A stretch of 64,000 nt of DNA from Planctomycetaceae bacterium (GTDB taxonomy: Bacteria > Planctomycetota > Planctomycetia > Pirellulales > UBA1268): the NCBI GenBank assembly GCA_021300535.1, contig JAJTED010000003.1:1-64000 (forward strand). The letters run 5' to 3'. A model generated the notes under the pieces. That model saw nothing but the letters and a program-made list of their open reading frames with translations, was not told where the DNA came from and made no database searches. A program made the position numbers and the translations under genes. Below are positions 45,184 to 55,811 of the stretch, piece after piece. Each line of letters opens with the position of its first letter. The stretch's first letter is position 1.

Positions 45184-46371
45184 TCAGACCCTCCCGCGGA
45201 GCATGCCGTACCAGTAGAGCCGCGGCAGCACCTGTGTTTTCAGAAGCCACATGCTGTAGCGCTCCTTCGACTGGTCGATGGGAAACGATTCCTTCGGCTT
45301 GTTGTCGTAGTCGAACTCGGCGAGCACCATCCGGCCGTAGCCAGTGACCACCGGGCACGACGTGTAGCCGTCATAGGCCGCATCGCACGGCTTCCCCCCC
45401 ATTGCAGCAAGCAGGTTATGCACGAGCACCGGCGCCTGCTTGCGGATCGCGGCGCCGGTCTTCGAGGTGGGCAGGCCCGCCGCGTCGCCCAGGGCGAAGA
45501 CGTCGGGATAGGTCGGGTGTCGCAGCGTGAACTTGTCGGCCGCGCACCAGCCCTGCTCGTTGGCGAGCGGGCTGCGCTTGATCACGTCGGGGGCGCTCAT
45601 CGGCGGTGTCACATGGATCATGTCGTAGGAGACGACGCTCCGCTCGTGGGTGTCGAGATGCTCGAGGACCGCCTCGTGGGCGTCGGGTCGCAGTTCGACG
45701 AGATTCTGGCGGAACCGGGCGTCGATGCCTTTGCGGGCCACGACCTGCTCGAGCGTCTTGCGATACTTCTCCACCGCGAAGATCGCCTTGGCCGGGGAGG
45801 CGAACACGATCTGCGTGCGGTCGCGCACCCCCTGGCGTCGAAACGCGTCATCGGCGAGATACATGATCTTTTGGGGCGCGCCGCCGCACTTCACGGCCGT
45901 GTTGGGCACGGTGAAGAGGGCCGTGCCTCCTTTGAAGCCGCGGATCGTCTCCCAGGTGTAGGCGACGTGCTCGAAGGAATAGTTGCTGCAGATGCCGCGG
46001 GTGCCGATGCCCCCGGCGAGGCCCGGGATCGCCGTCCAGTCGATCTGGATGCCCAAGGCGACGACGAGCCAATCGTAGGTGAGCCGTCGGCCCGAGGCCG
46101 TGGCGACCGCCTTCTGGTCGGGCAGGATCTCGGTCACGCGGTCCCGGATCCAGTCGACCCCGGCGGGGATGAAGTCGGCCTCCTGGCGGCGACTGGCCTC
46201 CGGCGGGAAAACGCCGGCCCCCACGAGCGTCCAGAGCGGCTGGTAGAAGTGGCTCTCGGAGGGCTCGACGATCCCGATGTCGAGGCGGGCGGCGGCCCTC
46301 CGCAGCCGGGCGGCCACGGTGATTCCGGCGGTGCCGCCCCCAAGAATAAGGACGCGATGGTGGTCAGGCAT
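45184..46371 (-). CDS. Sulfide:quinone oxidoreductase-like FAD/NAD(P) oxidoreductase
   Basis: HRVLILGGGTAGITVAARL...YDWLVVALGIQIDW...PNTAVKCGGAPQKIMYLADDAFRR...HPTYPDVFALGDAAGLPTSKTGAAIRKQAPVLVHNLLA. Confidence 0.86.
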   Translation of the reverse strand: MPDHHRVLILGGGTAGITVAARLRRAAARLDIGIVEPSESHFYQPLWTLVGAGVFPPEASRRQEADFIPAGVDWIRDRVTEILPDQKAVATASGRRLTYDWLVVALGIQIDWTAIPGLAGGIGTRGICSNYSFEHVAYTWETIRGFKGGTALFTVPNTAVKCGGAPQKIMYLADDAFRRQGVRDRTQIVFASPAKAIFAVEKYRKTLEQVVARKGIDARFRQNLVELRPDAHEAVLEHLDTHERSVVSYDMIHVTPPMSAPDVIKRSPLANEQGWCAADKFTLRHPTYPDVFALGDAAGLPTSKTGAAIRKQAPVLVHNLLAAMGGKPCDAAYDGYTSCPVVTGYGRMVLAEFDYDNKPKESFPIDQSKERYSMWLLKTQVLPRLYWYGMLRGRV

Positions 46372-46460
46372 GGCTGTCGATGCTCCGTTGGGATACGTCG
46401 AGTATATATCGACTCATCGCGATATTTCCATTACTGTTGTGGCCCCGCTGGAAAAACTCA

Positions 46461-46488
46461 TTGACACATCGGAATGTTCCGATATGAT
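46461..46488 (+). promoter_or_regulatory. Sigma70-like promoter (TTGACA - 16 bp - TATGAT) with perfect palindrome ATCGGAATGTTCCGAT in the spacer
   Basis: TTGACA 46461-46466; palindrome 46468-46483; TATGAT 46483-46488; upstream of ArsR-family gene. Confidence 0.7.
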
Positions 46489-46554
46489 TCCCAGGCGCTG
46501 GGAGTTCCGGCGCGAGTTCAGGCCCCCCAGCCCGCCACCGTCAGAGCCGTGGTC

Positions 46555-46908
46555 ATGGTCGACACGAAGCGCAAACCCGCCCGTCCGCCGAAGCTCACGA
46601 GCCTCGAAAACCTGGGCCAGGCGGCCGAATGCCTGAAGACCCTCGCCCATCCCCACCGGCTCCGCATCGTGCAGATGCTGCTCGGCGGCCGCTACACGGT
46701 GGGCGAATTGGCCGAGGCTTGCGAGATTCCGAGCCACATGGCTTCCGAGCACCTGCGGCTGATGCAGCGGTGCGGCTTCCTCGACGTGGAGAAGGAGGGG
46801 CGGTGTGTCTATTACACGATCGCCGAGCCCCACCTCGCCAGCATCATGGCCTGCATCGAGTCCCGCTTCGGCGGCCCGAAGTCCCAGCGAACCGGGGTGT
46901 CCACCTAG
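46555..46908 (+). CDS. ArsR family metalloregulator/sulfide-responsive repressor
   Basis: LGQAAECLKTLAHPHRLRIVQMLLGGRYTVGELAEACEIPSHMASEHLRLMQRCGFLDVEKEGRCVYYTIAEPHL; start at 46555 rather than 46474, based on the promoter position. Confidence 0.88.
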   Translation: MVDTKRKPARPPKLTSLENLGQAAECLKTLAHPHRLRIVQMLLGGRYTVGELAEACEIPSHMASEHLRLMQRCGFLDVEKEGRCVYYTIAEPHLASIMACIESRFGGPKSQRTGVST

Positions 46909-47010
46909 GCGTCGTGCCGCTACGGTCCCGCTGCCGGTTTCAAAACGTATCGTAATATCACGACACCGCGACTCAAGTGATTCGTTCCTGACCCCACGGA
47001 GGATGATTTC

Positions 47011-47970
47011 ATGGTTGCCACGATTTCCCCGACGACGCTCGCCGATCTTCGCCGCAAGGGCGACAAGTTGACCCTCATCGACGTCCGCACGCCCGCCGAG
47101 TTCGGCGAGGTGCATGTCGATTTCGCCCACAACATCCCGCTCGACCGGCTCGATGCACAGGCCGTGACGTCGCTCGCAGGCAGTGGGCCCGTGTACTTCG
47201 TCTGCAAGTCGGGCACCCGCAGTCAGAAGGCCTGCGAAAAGCTGCTCGCCGCGGGCATCAAGGACGTGGTCAGTGTCGAAGGGGGCACGGCCGCCTGCGA
47301 GGCTGCCGGGGTGCCGGTCGTCCGCGGCCGCAAGGTGATGTCGCTCGAACGGCAGGTGCGGATCGCCGCCGGCGCGCTCGTCGCCGTCGGTGCGGCGCTG
47401 GCCGCCTTCGGCCCGGAATCGCCGGTCAACTGGCAGGCGATCGGCGCGGGCTTGGCCGGCTTCGTGGGCTGCGGCCTCGTGTTCGCCGGGATCACCGATA
47501 CCTGCGGCATGGCGATGCTGATCGCCCGTATGCCGTGGAACCAGGCGTCGGGTGGGGCCTGCCGTACGGCCACGACCTGTTCCCGCGCCATCCTGCTCGG
47601 GCTCGTGCTCGGAGCGGCGTCCGGCACTGCGGTCGCCGAGCACACGAAGGACTCGCTCGACGTCGTGAAGCAGGCCGTGCGCGAGCAGAAAGCGGTGATC
47701 ATCGACGTGCGCGAGCCGGATGAGTGGCAGCAGGGACATCTGGCCGGGGCCGGCCTGCTTCCGTTGAGCGTGCTCGAGCGCGGCGTGCCCCCGCAGGAAC
47801 TCGCGAAGACCCTGCCCAAGGACAAGGTCATCTACTGCTACTGCCTCGCGGGCGGCCGCTGCGCCGAGGCCGCCGCGATCCTCAAGCCGCTCGGGTACGA
47901 CGTCCGGGCGATCAAGCCCGGCTATCCGCAGCTCGTGAAGGCCGGCTTTCCTGCCGTCGTCGGCAAGTGA
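47011..47970 (+). CDS. Double rhodanese-domain protein with DUF2892-like membrane segment
   Basis: LTLIDVRTPAEFGEVHVDFAHNIPLDRL...YFVCKSGTRSQKACEKLLAAG...AVIIDVREPDEWQQGHLAGAGLLPLS...VIYCYCLAGGRCAEAA. Confidence 0.88.
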   Translation: MVATISPTTLADLRRKGDKLTLIDVRTPAEFGEVHVDFAHNIPLDRLDAQAVTSLAGSGPVYFVCKSGTRSQKACEKLLAAGIKDVVSVEGGTAACEAAGVPVVRGRKVMSLERQVRIAAGALVAVGAALAAFGPESPVNWQAIGAGLAGFVGCGLVFAGITDTCGMAMLIARMPWNQASGGACRTATTCSRAILLGLVLGAASGTAVAEHTKDSLDVVKQAVREQKAVIIDVREPDEWQQGHLAGAGLLPLSVLERGVPPQELAKTLPKDKVIYCYCLAGGRCAEAAAILKPLGYDVRAIKPGYPQLVKAGFPAVVGK

Positions 47971-48013
47971 CGCGCCGGCTACCCGTTCCCCCAACATCAC
48001 TGGAGACATCGCC

Positions 48014-49417
48014 ATGAAGATCCAGCAGTATTACCTCGCATGCCTGTCGCACGCGTCGTACATGATCACCGACGAGAAGACGAAGACGGCCGCGGTGGTC
48101 GATCCCCAGCGCGACATCGATCAATACCTCGCCGACGCCAAGGCCGGCGGGTACACGATCAAGCACGTCTTCCTCACGCACTTCCACGCCGACTTCATCG
48201 CCGGGCACATCGAGCTGCGCGACAAGGCCGGGGCGACGATCCACCTCGGCCGGCAGGCGGAGGCGGAATTCGAATGCGTCCACATGAAGGACGGTGACAT
48301 CGTCGAGTTCGGCGACGTGAAGCTTGAGATCATGGAGACGCCGGGCCACACGCCGGAAGGCATCTCGATCCTCGTCTACGACCTGGCGAAGAGCCGCACC
48401 GAGCCGCTGGCCGTGCTCACCGGCGACACGCTCTTCATCGGCGATGTGGGCCGGCCCGACCTGCTGGCGAGCATCGGCGTGACCGCCGACGAACTGGCCG
48501 ACATGCTCTACGACAGCATCACCAACAAGCTTGTGAAGCTGCCCGACGCCACGCTCGTCTATCCGGCCCACGGGGCGGGCAGCATGTGCGGCAAGAGCCT
48601 GTCGAAGGAGACGGTCTCCACAATCGGCGAGCAGAAGAAGTTCAATTACGCCCTCCAGCCGATGAGCCGCGAGGCGTTCAAGGCGATCGTCACGGCTGAC
48701 CAACCGGAGGCGCCGGACTACTTCGTGCACGACGCGATTCTCAACCGCAAGGAGCGGGCATCGCTCGGCGCGGCGATGGAGAAGACACTCAAGCCGCTGT
48801 CGCTCGACGAGGTGCTCGCGCTCGAAAAGTCGGACGGCCAGCTGCTCGACGTCCGCGACGGCATCGACTTCGAAGGGGGGCACCTGAAGGGATCCCTCAA
48901 CATCGCCTTGAACGGCAAGTATGCGACCTGGGCGGGATCGATGCTCTCTCATGACAGGCCGATCGTCGTGATCGCCGAGGAAGGTGGCGAGGAAGAAGCC
49001 GTGATGCGGCTCGGCCGGATCGGCTTCGACAACGTTGCGGGCTACCTCGCCGGCGGCATGAACGCCCTGGCAAAGCGAGACGATCTCGTGGAGCGGACGG
49101 CGCGGATCACCGCGCCGGCCCTCGGCGAATGGCTCGCCGGAAAGCGGCCCGACGCCGGTGCGGCGCCGATCGTCGTGGACGTGCGGAGCGAGGCGGAGCA
49201 TGCAGGCGGGCATATCGCAGGGAGCCTCAACATCCCGCTCACGCATCTCGACGAACGAATGAGTGAGATCCCGGCCGGCCGGCCCGTGGCCGTGCACTGT
49301 GAAGGAGGCTACCGCTCCGCGATCGCCGCAAGCCTGCTGCAGAAGCTGGGCCGCCGTGACGTGCACGACATCGTGGGCGGTTACAAGGCCTGGCTCGCCG
49401 CGAAGCTCCCCGCATGA
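48014..49417 (+). CDS. MBL-fold hydrolase with C-terminal rhodanese domains (persulfide dioxygenase-like)
   Basis: HVFLTHFHADFIAGHIELRDKAGATIHLG...ETPGHTPEGISILVYD...LTGDTLFIGDVGRPDLLA...PAHGAGSMCGKSLS; rhodanese VAVHCEGGYRSAIAASLLQ. Confidence 0.9.
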   Translation: MKIQQYYLACLSHASYMITDEKTKTAAVVDPQRDIDQYLADAKAGGYTIKHVFLTHFHADFIAGHIELRDKAGATIHLGRQAEAEFECVHMKDGDIVEFGDVKLEIMETPGHTPEGISILVYDLAKSRTEPLAVLTGDTLFIGDVGRPDLLASIGVTADELADMLYDSITNKLVKLPDATLVYPAHGAGSMCGKSLSKETVSTIGEQKKFNYALQPMSREAFKAIVTADQPEAPDYFVHDAILNRKERASLGAAMEKTLKPLSLDEVLALEKSDGQLLDVRDGIDFEGGHLKGSLNIALNGKYATWAGSMLSHDRPIVVIAEEGGEEEAVMRLGRIGFDNVAGYLAGGMNALAKRDDLVERTARITAPALGEWLAGKRPDAGAAPIVVDVRSEAEHAGGHIAGSLNIPLTHLDERMSEIPAGRPVAVHCEGGYRSAIAASLLQKLGRRDVHDIVGGYKAWLAAKLPA

Positions 49418-50292
49418 TCGCCTCCCTCCTGGCGACCATCGACGCCGTTGCGGTCACGACTCCCCCCACGTGGGCAGCGGCGGCGTCGGTGGCGGCCGGT
49501 GGCATCGTCGGCCTGTCGCTCGGCCTCACCGGCGGCGGCGGCGCGATCTTCGCCGTGCCGCTGCTCGTCTACTGGATCGGCGTCGATCCGCGGACGGCCG
49601 TGAGCATCTCGCTCGTCACGGTGGCGGCGACGGCGCTCTTCGGTGCAGTCGAGCGGTGGTGGTATGGCCAGGTCGAAGTTCGCACGGGGCTGCTCTTCGC
49701 GGCGGCTGGGATGCTGACCGCTCCGGCCGGCAGCTGGCTCGGCGGGCACGTGCCGCCGCAGACACTCATGGCCGCGTTTGCGGGACTCATGCTGCTGATC
49801 GCCGCCAGGATGTGGCGCAAGGCGGCGGATCGCACCGAGAGGGCGGCGGCCGGGGTGTTTGCCACGGGGGTCGGCCCGACCTGCAGTCGCGATGCCGAGG
49901 GCCGGCTGCGGATGACCACGCGCTGCTTCGTGCTCCTCACGCTCGTCGGGCTCTTGGTCGGGCTGCTCTCCGGCCTGTTCGGTGTCGGGGGCGGGTTCCT
50001 GATCGTGCCGGCGCTCGTCGCCTTCGCCACGATGGACGTGTTTCGCGCGGTCGGCACGTCGCTCTTCGTGATGACGCTCGTGGGCGCCGCGGCCGTAGCC
50101 GCCCAGGTTGCCGCCGGTCGCAGCATTCCGCTCGACATCGCCGGCAGCTTCGTGGGGGGCGGTGTCCCCGCCCTGTTCGTCGGCTCGTGGATCGGCCGCA
50201 AGATCGGCGGCCCGACGCTCGCCCGTGTGTTCGCCGTGGCGATCGTCATCGTCGCGGCCTTCATCATCTTCAAGACGTTCCTTCGCTTCTGA
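49414..50292 (+). CDS. Sulfite exporter TauE/SafE family protein
   Basis: AAGGIVGLSLGLTGGGGAIFAVPLLVYWIGVDPRTAVSISLVTVAATALFGA...LVGLLSGLFGVGGGFLIVPALV. Confidence 0.9.
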   Translation: MIASLLATIDAVAVTTPPTWAAAASVAAGGIVGLSLGLTGGGGAIFAVPLLVYWIGVDPRTAVSISLVTVAATALFGAVERWWYGQVEVRTGLLFAAAGMLTAPAGSWLGGHVPPQTLMAAFAGLMLLIAARMWRKAADRTERAAAGVFATGVGPTCSRDAEGRLRMTTRCFVLLTLVGLLVGLLSGLFGVGGGFLIVPALVAFATMDVFRAVGTSLFVMTLVGAAAVAAQVAAGRSIPLDIAGSFVGGGVPALFVGSWIGRKIGGPTLARVFAVAIVIVAAFIIFKTFLRF

Positions 50293-50321
50293 TCGCCTCG
50301 TATCCCCAGGAGAGAACACTG

Positions 50322-50897
50322 ATGAGTTCTTTGCATCGCCGCCTCCCATTCGTACTCCTCGCCGTCGTCTATGCCTCGCTCGTCACGTCTTTGTCTCCAG
50401 CGGCGGAACCGGGCGCCGGGCTGCCGTCCCTCCAGTTTCCGCAGATCGAAAAGTATGGTTCGGTCGTCGCGCTGCCGGACGCCGGCGAGCGGATCCGAAG
50501 TGGAGGAAAGATCTACTTCGACACAACGGCGGCGGCACCGGCCGGCAAACCGAATCGGGGGCTTGAGAGTGCAGCCCGCCTGGTCAACCTCCATGCCCTC
50601 CAGGGCCTGTCGGGCCCACGGCCCCAGATTGCCGTGATTCTCCATTTCAACGCGACCGTGGCGGCGCTCAAGGACGAAGCCCATGAGAAGTCCCCAGCCG
50701 GCGGCTCCAATCCGAACCGCGAACTGGTCGAAAAACTGGTTGCCAATGGCGTGGAAGTGTGGGTGTGCGGCCAGTCTGTCATTCGTGGCGGCAATCCGCT
50801 GTCGGACGTGCTGCCCGGCATCCGCATCGCGCAGTCCGCCATGACGTTCAACATCAACCGCCCCGCCGACGGCTGGACCGCGATCGGCGTCTACTGA
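50322..50897 (+). CDS. DsrE-family secreted protein
   Basis: Signal peptide; LVNLHALQGLSGPRPQIAVILHFNATVAALKDE...LVEKLVANGVEVWVCGQSVIRGG. ORF track merges this into a longer wrong-frame extension. Confidence 0.75.
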   Translation: MSSLHRRLPFVLLAVVYASLVTSLSPAAEPGAGLPSLQFPQIEKYGSVVALPDAGERIRSGGKIYFDTTAAAPAGKPNRGLESAARLVNLHALQGLSGPRPQIAVILHFNATVAALKDEAHEKSPAGGSNPNRELVEKLVANGVEVWVCGQSVIRGGNPLSDVLPGIRIAQSAMTFNINRPADGWTAIGVY

Positions 50898-50908
50898 CCG
50901 GAAGCCAC

Positions 50909-51712
50909 ATGCCGACAAGCCGAGGGCTGCGACACGCGATCGTGCTGGCAACGCTGATTGCCGGATCGCCGGCCCGCGGTCAGGAGCTTCAGGAGCTCGA
51001 TACCGACCGCGATGCATTCACCCCCGCCACACGGCCTGTGGCGGTGGGCCACGTGCTCACGGAGGCCTCCTACTCGTTCATCGACAACCGCGGCACACCG
51101 GCCACGAACAGCTTTCCGGAACTGCTCATTCGCCGCGGGGCCACCGAGCGTTTCGAGTGGCGGCTCGGTTTCAATTACGAATCGGGCTCGGGAGGCAGTG
51201 TCGTGACGGCCGTCGAGGGGGGCGAGGGCGTCGAGGGAGACGAACTCGCCTCGGAGTCGAACATCCTCTACGGCTTCAAGGCGCTGGTGACTGAGCAGGG
51301 CGGTTGGGCGCCGCGATCGAGCGTGATCGTCGAGGCGTTCACGCCGCTCTCGGGTGATGTGTGGGGCACGGAGCCGGCGATCACCTATGCGTTCGGCTGG
51401 GAGTTGCCGCGCACATGGCGGCTGGACGCCGCGATCCGCTACGTGCTTGCCGACAGCGCGGAGGGGCTCTTCGACAAGTGGTTGCCCTCGGCCGTGCTCC
51501 GCATGCCGGTCACCGAACGCTGGGAGGTTCACGCCGAGTGGTTCGGCAGTTGGACCGACGGCCTCGAGGACGAGAAAGTACGGCCCTTCGTGGGCCCCGG
51601 CACGCACTTCATGATCACGCCCAGCCTCGAGATCGGCTGCCGCATGGGCTGGGGCCTCACTCAGGATGCGGCGGCGTACTTCGTGGACTCTGGCCTCGGG
51701 TGGCGGTTCTGA
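50909..51712 (+). CDS. Outer-membrane/transporter-like protein
   Basis: Signal peptide; LQELDTDRDAFTPATRPVAVGHVLTEASYSFIDNRGT...ERFEWRLGFNYESG...; terminal aromatic GLGWRF. Confidence 0.65.
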   Translation: MPTSRGLRHAIVLATLIAGSPARGQELQELDTDRDAFTPATRPVAVGHVLTEASYSFIDNRGTPATNSFPELLIRRGATERFEWRLGFNYESGSGGSVVTAVEGGEGVEGDELASESNILYGFKALVTEQGGWAPRSSVIVEAFTPLSGDVWGTEPAITYAFGWELPRTWRLDAAIRYVLADSAEGLFDKWLPSAVLRMPVTERWEVHAEWFGSWTDGLEDEKVRPFVGPGTHFMITPSLEIGCRMGWGLTQDAAAYFVDSGLGWRF

Positions 51713-51825
51713 AGTTCGCCGCACCCCTGCATGGATGCGACGCAATCCGTGCGGCCGTGCCCGCACGACTCCCGGTTGGCGTGGAGCCCCAGACGCCGCA
51801 CTGGACTCGACAGTTGGCCGGCAAA

Positions 51826-51897
51826 CTCCCCGAGTAGGATTCGAACCTACAACCTACCGGTTAACAGCCGGCCGCTCTACCGTTGAGCTATCGGGGA
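51826..51897 (-). tRNA. tRNA-Asn (anticodon GUU)
   Basis: tccccgatagctcaacggtagagcggccggctgttaaccggtaggttgtaggttcgaatcctactcggggag folds as a cloverleaf; loop CTGTTAA gives anticodon GUU. Confidence 0.97.
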
Positions 51898-51950
51898 TCG
51901 AGACATCGAGAATACCGCATCCAGGCTGTGAAATCGATACGGGCTGGGCT

Positions 51951-52388
51951 TCAGCCGGCGGCCGCGTCGTGCCGCTTTTCCAAGAGCACGCTGTTGCCCT
52001 TGGCGTTGTATTCGATCCGGGTCATGAACGACTTCATGAGCATCACTCCGCGGCCGCCCGGCATCTCCAGCCGGTCGTCGGCCGTACAGTCGGGCACCTG
52101 GCCGGGGTCGAAGCCTTCCCCCTCGTCTGTAATCCGGATCCGGGCCAGGCCCGGCGTCACCTCGCAGGACACATGCACCTTTTTCGCCGGGTCGAGTTTG
52201 TTGCCGTGGACGATCGCATTGACGATTGCCTCTTCGGCCGCCAGGTGGATCGCGAAGATGTCGGAGGGTGACCAGCCGTGGATGCCGAGCTGCTCGAGCA
52301 GTTCGTCCGTGACGAGGCGGCTTGCCCCGCGCTGGCTGGGGAGATCGACCTCAAGATTCCAGCCGGACTCGGCGGGACGATGTTCCAT
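51951..52388 (-). CDS. Anti-sigma regulatory factor-type ATP-binding protein (SpoIIAB/RsbW-like)
   Basis: FAIHLAAEEAIVNAIVHGNKLDPAKKV...RIRITDEGEGFDPGQVPD...GRGVMLMKSFMTRIEYNAKGNSVLLEKR. Confidence 0.9.
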   Translation of the reverse strand: MEHRPAESGWNLEVDLPSQRGASRLVTDELLEQLGIHGWSPSDIFAIHLAAEEAIVNAIVHGNKLDPAKKVHVSCEVTPGLARIRITDEGEGFDPGQVPDCTADDRLEMPGGRGVMLMKSFMTRIEYNAKGNSVLLEKRHDAAAG

Positions 52389-52425
52389 GGCAATCCCCCG
52401 CGGCTGCGGCCGGCGGACCGGTTGG

Positions 52426-52782
52426 TCACGCGAAGGCCGCGATCGCCTCCGCCTCGTCGGTGCGGATGTCGAACACTTTGTTGAGCTTCGTGATTTGAAA
52501 GACCTCGAGGATCTCCGGACGGATGGCACAGAGTTTGAGGCGGCCCTTGTGCGACTTCACCTTCCGGTCGAGCGTGATCAGCTTGCCGAGAGCGGCGCTG
52601 GACAGGAACTCGACGCCCTTGAAGTTGAGCAGGATGCTTTTGCGGTTGTCGTGCTCCACGAGGCCGAACAGCTCCAGCCCCAGCTCCTGGATTGACGCTT
52701 CATCGAGGATCTTCCTGTCCTGGAACTTCACGACCGAAACGTCGCCCACCTTGGAGACGTCGATCCGCCGATGCGTTGCCAT
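52426..52782 (-). CDS. STAS-domain anti-sigma factor antagonist
   Basis: GDVSVVKFQDRKILDEASIQELGLELFGLVEHDNRKSILLNFKGVEFLSSAALGKLITLDRKVK. Confidence 0.9.
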   Translation of the reverse strand: MATHRRIDVSKVGDVSVVKFQDRKILDEASIQELGLELFGLVEHDNRKSILLNFKGVEFLSSAALGKLITLDRKVKSHKGRLKLCAIRPEILEVFQITKLNKVFDIRTDEAEAIAAFA

Positions 52783-53119
52783 GCGGGCCTCGAAACGGAA
52801 TCCCGAAGGAATCAAACGGGAAACACGCAGCCTAGCCGGTCGGTCGGTGGTTTGCCATGCGGGCGGAGGCTCGCGCCGGAACGGCGGCCCGGTGGCCCGA
52901 AGACGGCTGCTCTCGCTGCCAAAGTGGCAGCGGCTTGTGGCCCTGGGAAGCGCTGGGTGCCTGGCGGAAATGGCTTTTTCAAGCCGAAAAAACCAATCCC
53001 GGGCGACGGTAAAGTTTCTGGCGCGCCAGTTGCTCCCGGAGGTTGGTCCGTCGTGTTCGCAGCCGAGCCACGGCAGCCGACCCCTTTCGACCATTCCCCG
53101 ATTCAGACGAGGTTCCCGC

Positions 53120-53443
53120 ATGTCGTCCGCGACCGCCAAGCCTGCCAAGAAGAAGTCGAGCCTTATCCCCCTCGGAGACCGTGTGGTCGTGCAGCGGGAG
53201 GAGAGCGAGCAAAAGACCGCCGGTGGCATCCTTCTGCCCGATTCCGCCAAGGACAAGCCGGCTCGGGGCACGGTCGTGAGCGTCGGCGAAGGGCGATTCG
53301 ATGCCAAGGGCCAGCGGCATGCCCTGCAGGTCAAGCCCGGCGACCGGGTCGTGTTCACGAGCTATGCGGGCGAGCCGTTCAAGGTGGGTGACGACGAGCT
53401 CCTCCTGATGCGTGAAGACGACATCCTCGCGATTCTCGGCTGA
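53120..53443 (+). CDS. groES: Co-chaperonin GroES
   Basis: LIPLGDRVVVQREESEQKTAGGILLPDSAKDKPARGTVVSVGEG...VVFTSYAGEPFKVGDDELLLMREDDILAIL. Confidence 0.96.
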   Translation: MSSATAKPAKKKSSLIPLGDRVVVQREESEQKTAGGILLPDSAKDKPARGTVVSVGEGRFDAKGQRHALQVKPGDRVVFTSYAGEPFKVGDDELLLMREDDILAILG

Positions 53444-53518
53444 CCATTCGGCCGGGGCGAAGGTCGGCCCGGCACCATCGATCTACAGTTTCGCACCATT
53501 TCTCCCAGGAGTGATTGA

Positions 53519-55150
<1,632 letters not shown>

Positions 55151-55469
55151 TTTTCATGCGAAACCCGGGCATCCTGCCCGTTTTCGCTTGGGCCGGCGCG
55201 GGCACAGCCAAGGTGTGCCCGGCCGGCCGGGCGGTCGCACCACCGGGCGACCGCGGCCGCAGCGGTGCTGCGGCTGGGCGACTCGCCTGCGGCGAGGGTT
55301 GCCCCGCGGTCTGTTGAACAGGAAACCACGGCAGTTGCGCCGGGTTCCCAAGCAGCCCCGGGCGGGAGCCCGGGGACACCGGGCCGGAAAACCACGCCGC
55401 ACGAAGGCATGCGGTTCGCGGTTTCGGACCGACATCGCATGGCACCCGGGAAGGCCTGCAACCCGGAGT

Positions 55470-55495
55470 CCCCCGGCTTCCGCCGGGGGCTTTTT
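55470..55495 (+). terminator. Rho-independent terminator-like hairpin
   Basis: cccccggcttccgccgggggcttttt. Confidence 0.65.
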
Positions 55496-55638
55496 GTGTG
55501 CTTCACCCGCGGCCCAAGCAGCCCCGGGCCGGAAAACCACGCCGCCGTCCATGTCGCACGACGGCATGCAAACCCGCACCATCAAGCGAACATCCAGCCA
55601 GGGGGATCGGCAACCCCTGTGTCACCACTTCTCAGCCT

Positions 55639-55806
55639 TCATGGCTGGGGAGGAGTGCGCGTGAGGTCGTCGAGCGGCACGAAGCCGTCGGTGCCGGGGG
55701 GCGTGTCGGCCTGGCCGCAGGACGGGCGGGCAAGCTGCCGCCAGAGCGTTCGCACCAGCCACAGTCCGGCGGCCACGGCCACGGCGATCGCGATCAGGTC
55801 CTGCAT
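55639..55806 (-). CDS. Short FeoB-associated membrane protein
   Basis: MQDLIAIAVAVAAGLWLVRTLWRQLARPSCGQADTPPGTDGFVPLDDLTRTPPQP directly downstream of feoB. Confidence 0.6.
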   Translation of the reverse strand: MQDLIAIAVAVAAGLWLVRTLWRQLARPSCGQADTPPGTDGFVPLDDLTRTPPQP

Positions 55807-55811
55807 GGCCG

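Noticed and set aside
49263-50897. ORF-track 544-aa protein 49263-50897
   Set aside because: Out-of-frame extension through the MBL-rhodanese end and TauE/SafE gene; only the last part (DsrE-like, from 50322) looks real.
51666-52271. ORF encoding ...TPRVGFEPTTYRLTAGRSTVELSGIE...
   Set aside because: This is read-through of the antisense of tRNA-Asn (51826-51897), a common annotation artefact; not a protein gene.
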